Below, piece after piece: positions 8,565 to 18,446 of a stretch of 64,000 nt of DNA. The DNA comes from Eilatimonas milleporae (GTDB taxonomy: Bacteria > Pseudomonadota > Alphaproteobacteria > Sphingomonadales > Kordiimonadaceae), in NCBI RefSeq assembly GCF_003688555.1, contig NZ_REFR01000014.1, positions 62,001 to 126,000 on the forward strand. The letters run 5' to 3'. Position numbers and translations under genes: made by a program. How positions within the stretch are numbered: the stretch's first letter is position 1; every line of letters begins with the position of its first letter. The notes under the pieces are model-generated. The model saw only the letters and a list, made by a program, of their open reading frames with translations, did no database searches and was not told where the DNA came from.

Positions 8565-9311
8565 ATGAAAATTCTGGTCCCCGTCAAACGGGTGGTCGAC
8601 TACAATGTGAAGGTCAGGGTTAAGTCCGACAACACGGGTGTCGAACTGGCCAATGTGAAAATGTCCATGAACCCCTTCGACGAAATCGCCGTGGAAGAGG
8701 CCATTCGTCTGAAGGAAGCCGGCAAGGCGGAAGAGATCGTCGTTGTCTCCATCGGCCCGAAAGCGGCACAGGAAACATTGCGGACCGGTCTCGCCATGGG
8801 GGCGGATCGCGGTATTCTCGTCGTCCATGACACGGAGACCGAACCCCTTGCCGTCGCCAAGGTACTGAAAGGCGTGGTCGAGGCGGAAACGCCGGATCTG
8901 GTCATCCTGGGCAAGCAGGCCATTGACGATGACTGCAACCAGACGGGTCAGATGCTGGCCCAACTGCTCGGCTGGTCACAAGGCACGTTCGCCTCGAAAG
9001 TGGCGCCCGAAGACGGACATATCTCGGTCACGCGGGAGATTGACGGCGGTCTCGAGACGGTCAAGCTGGCCATGCCGGCGGTTGTCACCAGCGACCTGCG
9101 CCTGAATGAGCCGCGCTATGCCACCCTGCCGAACATCATGAAGGCCAAGCGCAAGCCGATCGACGAGAAAACGGCCGGCGATTACGGTGTCGACATGACA
9201 CCGCGGCTGTCCACCCTGCGTGTCGAGGAACCGCCGAAGCGCGAAGCGGGGATCAAGGTTGAAAGCGTCGCCGATCTTGTCGGCACTCTGAAAGAAAAGG
9301 GGTTGATCTGA
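8565..9311 (+). CDS. etfB: Electron transfer flavoprotein beta subunit
   Basis: A 248-residue subunit that, with EtfA, carries electrons from acyl-CoA and other dehydrogenases to ETF:quinone oxidoreductase. Characteristic parts are [19 protein letters not shown] at the start, [17 protein letters not shown], the ETF-beta signature around [18 protein letters not shown], and [25 protein letters not shown] 8565 has GGAGAGGAG upstream; the in-frame upstream codons are unlikely to be translated. The 276-base gap before it has only a weak promoter-like TTGACT-N17-TATCGC at 8307-8335. The stop overlaps the etfA start (TGATG). Confidence 0.96.
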   Translation: MKILVPVKRVVDYNVKVRVKSDNTGVELANVKMSMNPFDEIAVEEAIRLKEAGKAEEIVVVSIGPKAAQETLRTGLAMGADRGILVVHDTETEPLAVAKVLKGVVEAETPDLVILGKQAIDDDCNQTGQMLAQLLGWSQGTFASKVAPEDGHISVTREIDGGLETVKLAMPAVVTSDLRLNEPRYATLPNIMKAKRKPIDEKTAGDYGVDMTPRLSTLRVEEPPKREAGIKVESVADLVGTLKEKGLI

Positions 9312-10237
9312 TGACTGCTCTGGTAATTGCCGAACATGATCAGTCCGGCCTGAAGGACGCCACCCTGTCCACCGTGACGGCAGCCAAACATTTTGGCGAC
9401 GTGCATCTTCTGGTCGCCGGCGAAAACGCTTCCGCGGCAGCCGAGGCGGCGGCGAAAATCGATGGTGTCGGCAAGGTTCTTCATGCCGATGACGCCCTGT
9501 ATGCCCATTCGCTTGCCGAAGAACTGGCCGCGCTGGTCATTTCGCTTGCCGACGATTATGACGCCATTCTGGCACCGGCCACCACAACCGGGAAAAACTT
9601 CCTGCCGCGCGTTGCCGCCGCACTGGATGTCGCGCAGATTTCCGACATTATCGAAGTGGTGGACGCAAACACCTTCAAACGCCCCATTTACGCGGGCAAC
9701 GCCATTGCCACGGTCCAGTCGTCGGACAGCCGGAAAGTCATCACCGTGCGGGCAACCGGCTTCGACAAAGCCGCTACTGAGGGCGGCAGTGCAGCGGTTG
9801 AAAGCGTGACGGCCGCCGAGAAAGCCGGCAAATCGGAATATGTCGGCGCGGAACTGTCCGAATCCGACCGTCCCGAACTGACGAGCGCGAACATCATCGT
9901 CTCCGGCGGGCGCGGTATGGGCTCGGGCGAGAATTTCGCCCTGATCGAAGCCGTCGCCGACAAGCTGGGTGCCGCGGTCGGCGCGTCGCGCGCCGCGGTG
10001 GACGCCGGCTTTGTGCCCAACGATTATCAGGTCGGCCAGACCGGCAAGATCGTTGCGCCGGAACTGTATATCGCCGTCGGCATTTCCGGGGCCATCCAGC
10101 ATCTCGCCGGGATGAAGGACAGCAAGGTCATCGTCGCCATCAACAAGGACGAGGAAGCACCGATCTTCCAGGTGGCCGACTATGGTCTCGTGGCTGATCT
10201 GTTCCAGGCCCTGCCGGAACTTGAACAGTCGCTGTAA
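9311..10237 (+). CDS. etfA: Electron transfer flavoprotein alpha subunit
   Basis: A 308-residue FAD-binding subunit of ETF. The C-terminal domain has the FAD signature [32 protein letters not shown], then [18 protein letters not shown] and [20 protein letters not shown], all typical of EtfA. The N-terminal domain forms the interface with EtfB. It is coupled to etfB by a one-base overlap and followed by a clear terminator, so etfBA can be made as its own transcript separate from the hydroxyacyl-CoA dehydrogenase downstream. Confidence 0.96.
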   Translation: MTALVIAEHDQSGLKDATLSTVTAAKHFGDVHLLVAGENASAAAEAAAKIDGVGKVLHADDALYAHSLAEELAALVISLADDYDAILAPATTTGKNFLPRVAAALDVAQISDIIEVVDANTFKRPIYAGNAIATVQSSDSRKVITVRATGFDKAATEGGSAAVESVTAAEKAGKSEYVGAELSESDRPELTSANIIVSGGRGMGSGENFALIEAVADKLGAAVGASRAAVDAGFVPNDYQVGQTGKIVAPELYIAVGISGAIQHLAGMKDSKVIVAINKDEEAPIFQVADYGLVADLFQALPELEQSL

Positions 10238-10246
10238 AAGCCAGGA

Positions 10247-10281
10247 ACGGGCATGGTGTGACACTGTGCCCGTCTTTTTTT
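10247..10281 (+). terminator. Rho-independent terminator after etfA
   Basis: The stem ACGGGCA/TGCCCGT encloses a 13-base loop that can pair further (GTGTGACAC), and a run of seven T residues follows. It starts 9 bases after the etfA stop. Confidence 0.88.
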
Positions 10282-10347
10282 GATCCCGGTCTTCTTATCC
10301 CGGGCTATTCCCTTTATTGTTCCATTTTGGCAATGATCTAGATCGGA

Positions 10348-11232
10348 ATGGGCAAAATGATAAAACAGGTCGGGATCGTCGGCGCGGGACAGATGGGCGG
10401 AGGGATCGCCCAGGTCTGTGCCGTGTCCGGTTTCAAAGTGGTTTTACACGATATCAGCGCGGACCGCGTGGAGGCCGCGCTGCATCTTGTCGGTGACAAT
10501 CTGGACCGGCAGATCGCCAAGAACCGTATAGACGCGTCCCTGCGCGAGGAGGCCCTCGCGCGTATTCACACCGGCCTGTCTCTCGGCGATCTAGCCGATT
10601 GCGATCTGGTGATCGAGGCAGCCACCGAGGATGAAACCCTCAAGACCAAAATCTTCAAGGATATCAGTCCCCTCTTGAAGCCCGAGGCGTTGCTGGCCTC
10701 CAACACATCCTCCATATCGATCACACGTCTGGCGGCGGCGACGGACCGCCCTGAAAAATTCATGGGTGTGCATTTCATGAACCCGGTCCCCGTGATGCAG
10801 CTGGTCGAGCTGATCCGCGGGATCGCCACCGATGACGCGACCTTTGAGGTCGTTCAGCAGTTTGCCGTCAGCCTGAACAAGACCACCGCCATCGCCGAGG
10901 ATTTTCCCGCCTTTATCGTCAACCGGATTTTGATGCCCATGATCAATGAGGCGATCTATACCCTTTACGAAGGGGTCGGCAATGTGGAGGCCATCGACAC
11001 GGCCATGCGGCTCGGTGCCAATCACCCGATGGGTCCGCTGACCCTTGCGGATTTTATCGGTCTCGACACATGTCTTGCGATCATGCAGGTTCTCTATGAC
11101 GGGCTGGCGGACAGTAAGTACCGGCCCTGCCCGCTGCTGGTAAAATATGTGGAAGCCGGCTGGCTGGGGCGCAAAACCGGTCGCGGTTTCTATGATTACC
11201 GCCGCGAGGACAGCCCGGTGCCCACACGCTAG
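10348..11232 (+). CDS. hbd: 3-hydroxybutyryl-CoA dehydrogenase (3-hydroxyacyl-CoA dehydrogenase family)
   Basis: About 294 residues. The N-terminal Rossmann domain has VGIVGAGQMGGGIAQVCA, with the acidic ribose-binding residue in LHDIS, and CDLVIEAATED. The catalytic histidine lies in MGVHFMNPVPVMQLVELI, and the C-terminal dimer domain has FIVNRILMPMINEAIYTL and HPMGPLTLADFIGLD. It would interconvert 3-hydroxybutyryl-CoA and acetoacetyl-CoA with NAD(P)H, serving fatty-acid or PHB metabolism. ATG 10348 or 10357 could start it. Its position behind etfBA, across a terminator, fits a beta-oxidation-type role. PHB-related genes lie 15 kb downstream. Confidence 0.92.
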   Translation: MGKMIKQVGIVGAGQMGGGIAQVCAVSGFKVVLHDISADRVEAALHLVGDNLDRQIAKNRIDASLREEALARIHTGLSLGDLADCDLVIEAATEDETLKTKIFKDISPLLKPEALLASNTSSISITRLAAATDRPEKFMGVHFMNPVPVMQLVELIRGIATDDATFEVVQQFAVSLNKTTAIAEDFPAFIVNRILMPMINEAIYTLYEGVGNVEAIDTAMRLGANHPMGPLTLADFIGLDTCLAIMQVLYDGLADSKYRPCPLLVKYVEAGWLGRKTGRGFYDYRREDSPVPTR

Positions 11233-11291
11233 GCTGTACAGCGCACCCTGAACAAGGCTGTTCCGGCATTACTCTGCAAGGGGAGGGGAAT

Positions 11292-11990
11292 ATGGCAGAC
11301 CTGACCATTGTCATCGGCAACAAAGGCTACAGCAGCTGGTCCATGCGCGGGTGGCTGGCCGTGGCACACACCGGCCTGGATTTCGACGAGGTCATGCTGC
11401 CCCTCGACACGCCCACCTTTCAGGAACGTATCGGCGCTTTCAGCCCCACCCGTCAGGTCCCGGTTCTGTTGCACGGCAGTCTCCAGGTCTGGGACTCACT
11501 GGCCATCATTGACTATTGCGCCCGGCTCAGCCCGGAGCGCTACTGGTGGCCCGAGGACCCGGACGCCTTTGCGACCGCCCGCAGTGTCGCCGCCGAAATG
11601 CACAGCGGTTTCAAGGCACTGCGGACCTATGCCCCCATGAACCTGCATAAATCCTTTGATGATCTGAAGGTGGCGCCGGAAGTGGCGGCGGATGTGGAAC
11701 GGATTGAAACCATCTGGGCCGAATGCCGCCGCCGTTTCGGCGAGGGCGGGCCCTTCCTGTTTGGCGATTTCAGCGCCGCCGACATGATGTTCGCACCCGT
11801 TGTGACGCGCTTCGTCACATATGGCATTAAAATGAGCAAGGAAAGCCTGCGCTACATCGCCGCCGTGCAGAGCCATCCCACCATCGACCGCTGGTATTAT
11901 GAGGCGTCACAGGAAAAAGACCGCCTGACGAAATATGACGCCGGGCCGCAAGACGGCGTCATAGGCCCCGCCATCAAGGCATTGCATTAA
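11292..11990 (+). CDS. Glutathione S-transferase family protein
   Basis: A 232-residue cytosolic protein with an N-terminal thioredoxin-like GST domain (IGNKGYSSWSMRGWLAV, SPTRQVPVLLHG, WDSLAIIDYCA) and an all-helical C-terminal domain (GDFSAADMMFAPVVTRF). SSWSMR is the equivalent of the glutathione-activating serine motif, and the WDSLAI segment is the glutathione-binding turn. The substrate is unknown. A GGGGAGGGG-like purine run lies just before ATG 11292. It is 59 bases downstream of hbd and could be co-transcribed with it. Confidence 0.9.
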   Translation: MADLTIVIGNKGYSSWSMRGWLAVAHTGLDFDEVMLPLDTPTFQERIGAFSPTRQVPVLLHGSLQVWDSLAIIDYCARLSPERYWWPEDPDAFATARSVAAEMHSGFKALRTYAPMNLHKSFDDLKVAPEVAADVERIETIWAECRRRFGEGGPFLFGDFSAADMMFAPVVTRFVTYGIKMSKESLRYIAAVQSHPTIDRWYYEASQEKDRLTKYDAGPQDGVIGPAIKALH

Positions 11991-12040
11991 CTCACAAAGC
12001 ATAGGTGACGGCGGCTTGGTCCCGTCAAAGGCGGCGGCTT

Positions 12041-12631
12041 TTAAAGTCGCCCTTCCTTCAACGCGCGGAAAAGGGTGATCGCTTCCGGGGCATCCCATTT
12101 AAGCGGCCCGCGATACCGCGCGATGACAAGGCCGTTCCGGTTTATGACCAGACTGGTCGGCAGGGCCCCCTCGGCCACCTCCGCCGCCATTTTCATGGTG
12201 GGCTCCGCATACAGGGCCAGGCCTTCGATCCCCCATTCGGCCAGCGTTTCTTCCGCCTCGGCCAGACCGCCCCGGTCGACATTGATGGCGACGACCTCGA
12301 AATCGCTGCCGCCAAGCGCCGTCTGGAGATTGGCCAACTCTTTCATTTCCGCGCGGCAGGGCGCGCACCAGCTGGCCCAGAAATTCACCAACATGGCGGT
12401 CCCCCGCCGGTCGGACAATGTCAGCGGACTGCCGTCCGCCGCCATGAAAATCTGGCCCGGCGCCGCCTCGGCCGGGCTGACCGCTTTCAGGGCCCGCATC
12501 TCGCCCGTCAGAAACGCCGGCAGACCGGCCCCGTCTTCCTGCGTTGCAGGGGGCACGAACAGAAGATAAGCTGCGCCCGCAATCAGCACCACAAGGGCCA
12601 CGGACAAAAGAACGGACAGTCGGGTCATCAT
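12041..12631 (-). CDS. tlpA: TlpA-type thiol:disulfide oxidoreductase
   Basis: A 196-residue membrane-anchored periplasmic thioredoxin. An N-terminal helix ([20 protein letters not shown]) precedes a TlpA/ResA-like domain with the active site [13 protein letters not shown] and the cis-proline region ALPTSLVI. Proteins of this group reduce cysteines of cytochrome c or cytochrome oxidase. It is divergent from argH, an arrangement seen in many alphaproteobacteria; the starts are so close that the promoters must overlap the 5' ends. Confidence 0.92.
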   Translation of the reverse strand: MMTRLSVLLSVALVVLIAGAAYLLFVPPATQEDGAGLPAFLTGEMRALKAVSPAEAAPGQIFMAADGSPLTLSDRRGTAMLVNFWASWCAPCRAEMKELANLQTALGGSDFEVVAINVDRGGLAEAEETLAEWGIEGLALYAEPTMKMAAEVAEGALPTSLVINRNGLVIARYRGPLKWDAPEAITLFRALKEGRL

Positions 12632-12668
12632 GCCGGCTCCTTACAACAATACTGGATATCAGAACAGG

Positions 12669-14189
12669 ATGGCAAAGCATCACCATAAGGACACCGCGAC
12701 CGAAGGCAAGACCGGACATCCGGACAAAAACGGTCCCGCAGGCAGCACCGGACATATGGGGCGCGCGCACCAGCCGGCCGCCGGGCAACAGATGTGGGGC
12801 GGACGCTTTGCCGGCGGCCCCAATGCCGTCATGCAGGCCATCAACGCATCCATAGACATTGACAAGCGCCTGTACCGAGAGGACCTGGCGGGCTCGCGGG
12901 CCCATGCCGCCATGCTGGCGGATTGCGGCATCCTGTCGGCCGAGGACGCCGCCGCCATCGCCGGCGGCCTCGACCGGATCGAAACGGAAATTGAGGAGGG
13001 CCGGTTCCGGTTCGACCCGGCGCTTGAGGATATTCACATGCATGTCGAAGCCCGGCTGACCGACCTGATCGGTGACGCCGGCGCAAGACTGCACACCGCA
13101 CGGTCCCGCAACGATCAGGTCGCCACCGATTTCCGCCTGTGGGTACGCGGTGCGGCCGATGCCATCGACGGACAGCTTCGCGGTCTTGTCCTGGCGCTTC
13201 TGGCCCAGGCGGAGGACCATGCCGACACCCTGATGCCGGGCTTCACCCATCTTCAGACGGCACAGCCCGTCACCCTCGGGCACCATCTGATGGCCTATGT
13301 GGAAATGCTGTCCCGCGACCGTGGCCGGCTGGCCGACTGCCGGCGCCGGGTGAATGAATGCCCCCTTGGCGCTGCCGCATTGGCCGGCACCGGCTTCGCC
13401 ATAGACCGCTTCAAGACATCCGCCGATCTGGGCTTCGACCGGCCCATGGGGAATTCCCTCGACGCGGTCTCGTCCCGCGATTTTGCGCTGGAATTCCTTG
13501 GCTGTCTGACAATTCTCGCGACACATCTGTCGCGCTTTGCCGAGGAACTGGTGATCTGGGCGTCCGCGCCCTTTCACTTCATCCGGCTGTCCGACCGTTT
13601 TTCCACGGGCTCGTCGATCATGCCGCAGAAACGCAATCCGGACGCGGCGGAACTGGTCCGCGCCAAGGTCGGCGGCGTGGCCGGCAGCCTGCATCAGCTG
13701 ACCCTCGTCATGAAGGGACTGCCCTTGGCCTATTCCAAGGATATGCAGGAAGATAAAGCCCCCGTCTTCCGGGCCGTGGACGATGTTACGCTGTGCCTTG
13801 CCGCCATTGTCGGCATGGTCGAGGACCTGCAACCCGACCGGGACGCCATGGCGGCGGCGGCGGCACAAGGGTTTTCCACCGCCACCGACCTGGCGGACTG
13901 GCTGGTCCGCGAGTTGGGCCTCCCCTTCCGGCAGGCGCATCATGTCACCGGAACCGTCGTCCGCATCGCCGAGGAAAAGAACCTGCCGCTCGATGCCCTG
14001 CCGCTTGAAGACATGCAGGCCGTCGAACCCCGGATCACCGGGGATGTCTTCTCGGTTCTGAGCCCGGCGGCTTCCGCCGCCAGCCGGACCTCTTACGGCG
14101 GCACGGCCCCCGCCAATGTCCGGGCGGCCATTGGCGCCGCCCGCGAACATCTTGCCCGCGAAGATATATCCAGCAAGGACATGTCATGA
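12669..14189 (+). CDS. argH: Argininosuccinate lyase
   Basis: About 506 residues. It catalyses the last step of arginine synthesis, splitting argininosuccinate into arginine and fumarate. Key parts are [47 protein letters not shown], and the fumarase-superfamily signature [16 protein letters not shown], which holds the catalytic serine loop. The N-terminus is odd: about 40 residues rich in His, Gly and Lys precede MWGGRF, where most family members have about 10. The start is therefore uncertain: 12669 is taken here, 12630 would overlap the tlpA start and 12756 would give a normal length. The stop overlaps lptM (ATGTCATGA). Confidence 0.9.
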   Translation: MAKHHHKDTATEGKTGHPDKNGPAGSTGHMGRAHQPAAGQQMWGGRFAGGPNAVMQAINASIDIDKRLYREDLAGSRAHAAMLADCGILSAEDAAAIAGGLDRIETEIEEGRFRFDPALEDIHMHVEARLTDLIGDAGARLHTARSRNDQVATDFRLWVRGAADAIDGQLRGLVLALLAQAEDHADTLMPGFTHLQTAQPVTLGHHLMAYVEMLSRDRGRLADCRRRVNECPLGAAALAGTGFAIDRFKTSADLGFDRPMGNSLDAVSSRDFALEFLGCLTILATHLSRFAEELVIWASAPFHFIRLSDRFSTGSSIMPQKRNPDAAELVRAKVGGVAGSLHQLTLVMKGLPLAYSKDMQEDKAPVFRAVDDVTLCLAAIVGMVEDLQPDRDAMAAAAAQGFSTATDLADWLVRELGLPFRQAHHVTGTVVRIAEEKNLPLDALPLEDMQAVEPRITGDVFSVLSPAASAASRTSYGGTAPANVRAAIGAAREHLAREDISSKDMS

Positions 14190-14320
14190 CATCTGCATGG
14201 AAAATCGCCCTTCTTGTTTTTGCCGTGACGGCCCTGACTGCCTGCGGCAAGAAAGGGGAACTTCTGCCGCCGGAAAAACCGCCCCAGCCCGCGCCGGAAT
14301 CAAACCGCAGCCAGCCGTAA
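14186..14320 (+). CDS. lptM: LptM-type small lipoprotein
   Basis: A 44-residue lipoprotein. A short signal peptide ends in the lipobox LTAC, followed by [13 protein letters not shown], the pattern of LptM (YifL), and a proline-rich tail. In Escherichia coli LptM helps assemble the LptD-LptE LPS translocon in the outer membrane. Its position between argH and lysA is conserved in alphaproteobacteria, and its ATG overlaps the argH stop by 4 bases. It is easily missed because of its size. Confidence 0.88.
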   Translation: MTSAWKIALLVFAVTALTACGKKGELLPPEKPPQPAPESNRSQP

Positions 14321-14344
14321 GAGCAACCCCCAGGACATTCGGAT

Positions 14345-15613
14345 ATGGATCATTTTCAGTATCGCGGCGGGCATTTGTTCGCCGAAGACGTTCCCCTGAC
14401 CGACATCGCCGAACAGGTCGGCACGCCGGTATATGTCTATTCCACGGCAACGCTGGAGCGTCATGTCAATGTGTTTCGCGACGCTTTCGAGGGCCTTGAC
14501 GCCCTGATCTGCTACGCCGTGAAGGCAAACAGCAATCAGGCCGTCCTGAAGACCCTGGCGCGCGCGGGCACCGGCGCCGATGTGGTCAGTCTGGGCGAGC
14601 TGCGGCGGGCGCTCGCGGCCGGCATCCCGGCGGACAAAATCGTTTTCGCCGGGGTCGGAAAAACGCCCGAGGAAATGGCTGCCGGCCTCGACGCCGGCAT
14701 TCTCCAGTTCAATGTCGAAAGCGCGCCCGAGCTTGAAATGCTGAACACGGTGGCCGGACAGCGGTCTCGGACGGCGCCGGTATCACTGCGGGTCAATCCG
14801 GATGTGGATGCGAAAACACATGCCAAGATTTCCACCGGCCGGTCGGAGAACAAATTCGGTATTTCCTGGACTCAGGTGTCCGGTCTGTATGACCGCATCC
14901 GCGACCTGCCGCATTTGGAGGCGGTCGGCGTCGATGTGCATATCGGCTCGCAACTGACCGCCCTCGACCCTTTGAAAGCCGCTTTCACCAAGGTCGTCTC
15001 CCTTGTGCGGTCCCTCCGGCAGAACGGTCATGTCATCCGCCATATCGATCTGGGCGGGGGCCTCGGCATTCCGTATGAACCCGGCTCGGCACCGCCGCCC
15101 CTGCCCTCGGATTACGGCAGGATGGTCCGGGAGACACTGGGCGGTCTGGACTGCCGCATCATTCTTGAACCCGGCCGCCTGATTGCCGGCAATGCGGGCA
15201 TTCTGCTGACAAAACTGCTCTATGACAAACACGGGGATGAACGCCGCTTCTACATCGTCGATGCGGCCATGAACGACCTGTCGCGGCCGGCCATGTATGA
15301 AGCCTATCATGACATCGTGCCGGTCAACGACCCATCGGGCACGGAGCGCATTCCCGTCGATATTGTCGGCCCTGTCTGCGAAAGCGGGGACACCTTCACG
15401 CGCGCCCGGCCCATGCCCGTTGTCCGGCCCGGAGAGCTGCTGGCGATCAAATCCGCTGGGGCTTACGGCGCGGTCATGTCCGGCACATACAACAGCCGTC
15501 CCCTCGTGCCCGAGGTTCTGGTCAATGGCACCGACTTTCATGTGATCCGGCCCCGTCAAACGCTTGACGATCTGCTCGCCCTGGACAGGACACCGGACTG
15601 GCTGGCGGACTAG
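14345..15613 (+). CDS. lysA: Diaminopimelate decarboxylase
   Basis: A 422-residue PLP enzyme that makes L-lysine from meso-diaminopimelate. It is a fold-type III decarboxylase: the PLP lysine lies in ICYAVKANSNQAVLK, substrate/PLP-phosphate motifs are HIGSQL and DLGGGLGIPY, and the active-site cysteine motif is GPVCESGD. GAYGAVMSGTYNSRP follows near the C-terminus. It closes the argH-lptM-lysA operon. Other lysine-pathway genes, dapD and dapE, lie near 52 kb. Confidence 0.95.
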   Translation: MDHFQYRGGHLFAEDVPLTDIAEQVGTPVYVYSTATLERHVNVFRDAFEGLDALICYAVKANSNQAVLKTLARAGTGADVVSLGELRRALAAGIPADKIVFAGVGKTPEEMAAGLDAGILQFNVESAPELEMLNTVAGQRSRTAPVSLRVNPDVDAKTHAKISTGRSENKFGISWTQVSGLYDRIRDLPHLEAVGVDVHIGSQLTALDPLKAAFTKVVSLVRSLRQNGHVIRHIDLGGGLGIPYEPGSAPPPLPSDYGRMVRETLGGLDCRIILEPGRLIAGNAGILLTKLLYDKHGDERRFYIVDAAMNDLSRPAMYEAYHDIVPVNDPSGTERIPVDIVGPVCESGDTFTRARPMPVVRPGELLAIKSAGAYGAVMSGTYNSRPLVPEVLVNGTDFHVIRPRQTLDDLLALDRTPDWLAD

Positions 15614-15617
15614 GGAC

Positions 15618-15635
15618 GGCCCGGATATCCGGGCC
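15618..15635. other. Perfect 18-bp GC palindrome between convergent lysA and hpt
   Basis: GGCCCGGATATCCGGGCC is fully self-complementary and starts 4 bases after the lysA stop. No T tract follows on either strand, so it is at most a weak bidirectional terminator or mRNA-end hairpin. Confidence 0.5.
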
Positions 15636-15673
15636 GGTCTCATATGAAAGGTTAAGGGTGCGAAGGGGCCGCC

Positions 15674-16228
15674 TCAGGCCTGCCCCATACGGCCGATAAA
15701 GGGCAATTCGCGGTACCGGTGCCCCACATCCATGCCGTAGCCGATCACAAACACATCCGGGCATTTGAAACCGGTGAAATCGGGCTGGCAGACGGTCTTG
15801 CGCCCCAGGCTTTTGTCCAGAAGGATAACGCTGGTGACCGCCGCCGCACCGTGGGACATGAAATGCTCCCGCGCCCTGTCAAGGGTGTGCCCGGTCTCGA
15901 AGATATCGTCGATGATCAGCACCTCCCGCCCCTCGACGGGACGGTCCGAGGCCCCGATCAGATCGACCGTTCCCGCCGTACGGTCCTTTTCCAGCCGGAT
16001 GAAATCCATCTCCACCACCAGACCCCGTGATGACATGGCCCGCAGCAGGTCCGCCGCGAACATGAAGGCGCCGTTCATGATGACTTGCGCCACGGGCTCT
16101 TCCTCGAACCAGTCGACGAGGGTGGCGGCCAGTTCCCCCACGCGCACGACGATTTCCTCCGCCGTGAACAAGGCCGTCACGCCGTGATGGGCATCGCCGG
16201 CCCGGTCCCATTCGAAAAAATGTTCCAT
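15674..16228 (-). CDS. hpt: Hypoxanthine phosphoribosyltransferase-like enzyme
   Basis: A 184-residue type I PRTase for purine salvage. The PRPP-binding motif is VLIIDDIFETGHTL (residues about 107-120). An N-terminal ALFTAEEIVVRVGELA and the substrate hood near the end (CPDVFVIGYGMDVGHRYRELPFIG) match the hypoxanthine-guanine group. It would make IMP or GMP from the free base and PRPP. It is convergent with lysA and 37 bases behind the zinc-ribbon gene that precedes it on the same strand. Confidence 0.92.
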   Translation of the reverse strand: MEHFFEWDRAGDAHHGVTALFTAEEIVVRVGELAATLVDWFEEEPVAQVIMNGAFMFAADLLRAMSSRGLVVEMDFIRLEKDRTAGTVDLIGASDRPVEGREVLIIDDIFETGHTLDRAREHFMSHGAAAVTSVILLDKSLGRKTVCQPDFTGFKCPDVFVIGYGMDVGHRYRELPFIGRMGQA

Positions 16229-16265
16229 CCTGCTTTATCCCCGTGGCGCACGCAGTCGGGCCGGC

Positions 16266-17465
16266 TTAACGCGGCGCGGCTTCCGTTTCCGAGCGCGATC
16301 CCTCCAGTACGGCAACCGTGGCACTGGCCGCGCCATCGGGCACCGGCGTGCGTGTCGTCGTGAATTCAAGCTGCATGCCCCGGCGGATCACCAGTCCCGG
16401 CGGATCGAAAACCCAATTGTCAACGGACGCACCGGCCGCGTCGAGAACATCCACACGCACCTTGGGGACACTGGCCGCCGCCCGGCCGCGATTTTCGACA
16501 TAGCCCTCGATAATCAGCGTGTCGACACCGTCGATCACCTCAAGACGCGACCGCGTCAGGACGGCGGTGACGATTTCCGGGGCCTCGGCAAGGGGGGGTG
16601 TCAGGGTTTCGGCCCCCTCGCGGTACCGGTCGACATCCCGCAGGCCGGCTAGCGATTCATAAAGGACGCTGGACGCCGGCCAGACAGTCCGCACCGTCTC
16701 CCCGTGTGCAATCAGGACATATCCGACAGCGACCCAGAACAGCAGCAACAGCGCCCACAGGGCTGTGACAATGCGCCGCTTGCGGCCGGCGGCATCGCGC
16801 TCGGCCAGGCGTCTCTGCTCGCCGCGCCTGCGGGCCAGAAAGTCATCATCATCCGAGACAAGACCGTCCATGTCGAAGTCACCGTCGGCGTCACCGGTGG
16901 CATCGCCGTCATCGCGCAGCTGCGCGGCCAGACGGTGCAGACCGCCGACAAGCGTGTCGGCGCCGCTGTCGGACAGCTCGTCATCATCGTCAAGATCGTC
17001 GCTGCCGTCAGCACCGGCGTCGGCACCGGGTGCCTCGTCCTCTTCCGCGAACATGCGGGATACATCCAGGCCCGGACGGTCATCGTCCAGCGGATCGTCA
17101 TCGAAAGACGGGGGAGCATCGTCCGCGCCTTCAGGCTCATCCGGCGTCAGGTCATCATCCAGCATCGCCCGGATGCGCGCCATATCGTCGGGCTTTGCCA
17201 TGGGCGCCGCCTGGCTTTCGGCACTTTCGGCAATGGGGGGATGACCCGCGATACCCCCGGCTGCGGGCGCGGCAGCCGGCACGGGCGCGGCCGGCGGCGG
17301 GGGCGCGGCCGGCGGCGGGGGCAGCGGTTCGTCTTGTTCAAGCTGATCGGGCGTGGCCCGCCAGCTTGCCTTGCAATTGGCGCAGCGCACCATCCGCCCG
17401 GACGGCGGAATAGCGCCGTCAGGCACGCTGAAACGGGTGTAGCAGGACGGACAGGTCAAAAACAT
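16266..17465 (-). CDS. Zinc-ribbon membrane protein with DUF3426-like C-terminus
   Basis: A 399-residue protein in four parts. First, an MJ0042-type zinc ribbon (C5xxC8, C28xxC31, in TCPSCYTRFSVPD and VRCANCKASW). Second, a long Pro/Ala- then Asp/Glu-rich disordered stretch to about residue 190. Third, one transmembrane helix (TALWALLLLFWVAVGYVLI). Last, a periplasmic DUF3426-like beta domain. The function is unknown. It is divergent from ftsE, a neighbourhood kept in many alphaproteobacteria, so a link to the cell envelope or division is plausible but unproven. No Shine-Dalgarno is obvious before ATG 17465. Confidence 0.88.
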   Translation of the reverse strand: MFLTCPSCYTRFSVPDGAIPPSGRMVRCANCKASWRATPDQLEQDEPLPPPPAAPPPPAAPVPAAAPAAGGIAGHPPIAESAESQAAPMAKPDDMARIRAMLDDDLTPDEPEGADDAPPSFDDDPLDDDRPGLDVSRMFAEEDEAPGADAGADGSDDLDDDDELSDSGADTLVGGLHRLAAQLRDDGDATGDADGDFDMDGLVSDDDDFLARRRGEQRRLAERDAAGRKRRIVTALWALLLLFWVAVGYVLIAHGETVRTVWPASSVLYESLAGLRDVDRYREGAETLTPPLAEAPEIVTAVLTRSRLEVIDGVDTLIIEGYVENRGRAAASVPKVRVDVLDAAGASVDNWVFDPPGLVIRRGMQLEFTTTRTPVPDGAASATVAVLEGSRSETEAAPR

Positions 17466-17687
17466 AGCCGATACCCAGACCGTTACGGTTTCCGGATGGC
17501 TGGACCGCCACCCCTGCCGACTTTATAGATGGCGGCACCGAAAAGACAAGAACAGCCGGAAAAGGTCGCCGCACACTTGCAATCTTGGAATCATGATTGT
17601 GGGACCGGCGGAGAATTCCGGTGCGCCGCTGCCAGCTTTACCTGTTTGTTTGCCTGTGCAATTGTCACCCCTGATGAGGGAGATGAG

Positions 17688-18440
17688 ATGATCCGTTTCG
17701 AGAATGTCGGCATGCGCTACGGGCTGGGGGCGGAAGTTCTGCGCGACATCAGTTTCACCCTTGAAGACGGTTCCTTCCATTTCCTCGTCGGACCGTCCGG
17801 AGCGGGCAAGACCTCGCTGTTGAAACTGCTCTATCTGGCCCACCGGCCCTCACGCGGGCTGATACATTTTTCGGGCCGGGATCTGTCCTTGCTGACCCGG
17901 GACGAGTTGCCGCGCCTGCGCCGGCGCATCGGTGTCGTGTTTCAGGATTTCCGCCTGTTCGATCATCTCAGCGCCTTCGACAATGTCGCCCTGCCCTTGC
18001 GCATTCAAGGCGCCCGGCGCGAACAGATCGCCGAACATGTGGAAGAATTGCTCACCTGGGTCGGCCTTGAGGACCGGATGAACGCCCGGCCGCCGACGCT
18101 GTCCGGCGGTGAAAAACAGCGTATTGCCATCGCCCGCGCCGTCATCGCGAAACCCGACCTGCTTGTTGCCGACGAACCGACCGGCAACGTGGACCCCACA
18201 ATGGCACGCAGGCTGTTGCATCTGTTTGTCGAACTGAACAAGCTGGGGACGACAACGGTGGTGGCAAGCCATGATGAACAACTGGTGCGCACCATCGGGG
18301 CCCCCGTCCTGCAACTTGACCGGGGCGGCCTGACATATCTGCCCAAGGGCCTGGCGCGCACCATGGCTGACGCCTCGGCCACCAGAAACGCACAAACCGA
18401 GGGGCCGCAAAACCGGTCCTCGGGGCATCAGGGGTCTTGA
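17688..18440 (+). CDS. ftsE: Cell division ATP-binding protein FtsE
   Basis: A 250-residue ABC ATPase: Walker A GPSGAGKTS, signature LSGGEKQRIAIARAV, Walker B LLVADEPTGNVDP and H-loop VASHDEQL. With FtsX it transmits ATP hydrolysis across the membrane to activate peptidoglycan hydrolases at the septum. ATG 17688 follows GAGGGAG and matches the FtsE N-terminus (MIRFENVGMRYG). The C-terminal tail of about 30 residues (ATRNAQTEGPQNRSSGHQGS) is longer than usual and low in complexity. ftsX follows after 6 bases. Confidence 0.94.
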   Translation: MIRFENVGMRYGLGAEVLRDISFTLEDGSFHFLVGPSGAGKTSLLKLLYLAHRPSRGLIHFSGRDLSLLTRDELPRLRRRIGVVFQDFRLFDHLSAFDNVALPLRIQGARREQIAEHVEELLTWVGLEDRMNARPPTLSGGEKQRIAIARAVIAKPDLLVADEPTGNVDPTMARRLLHLFVELNKLGTTTVVASHDEQLVRTIGAPVLQLDRGGLTYLPKGLARTMADASATRNAQTEGPQNRSSGHQGS

Positions 18441-18446
18441 GACGTC

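Noticed and set aside
12099-14150. Long minus-strand frame of 683 codons opposite tlpA and argH
   Set aside because: It is the shadow of argH, read through GC-rich codons; no ribosome site, and the protein is low-complexity Gly/Arg/Gln without any family look.
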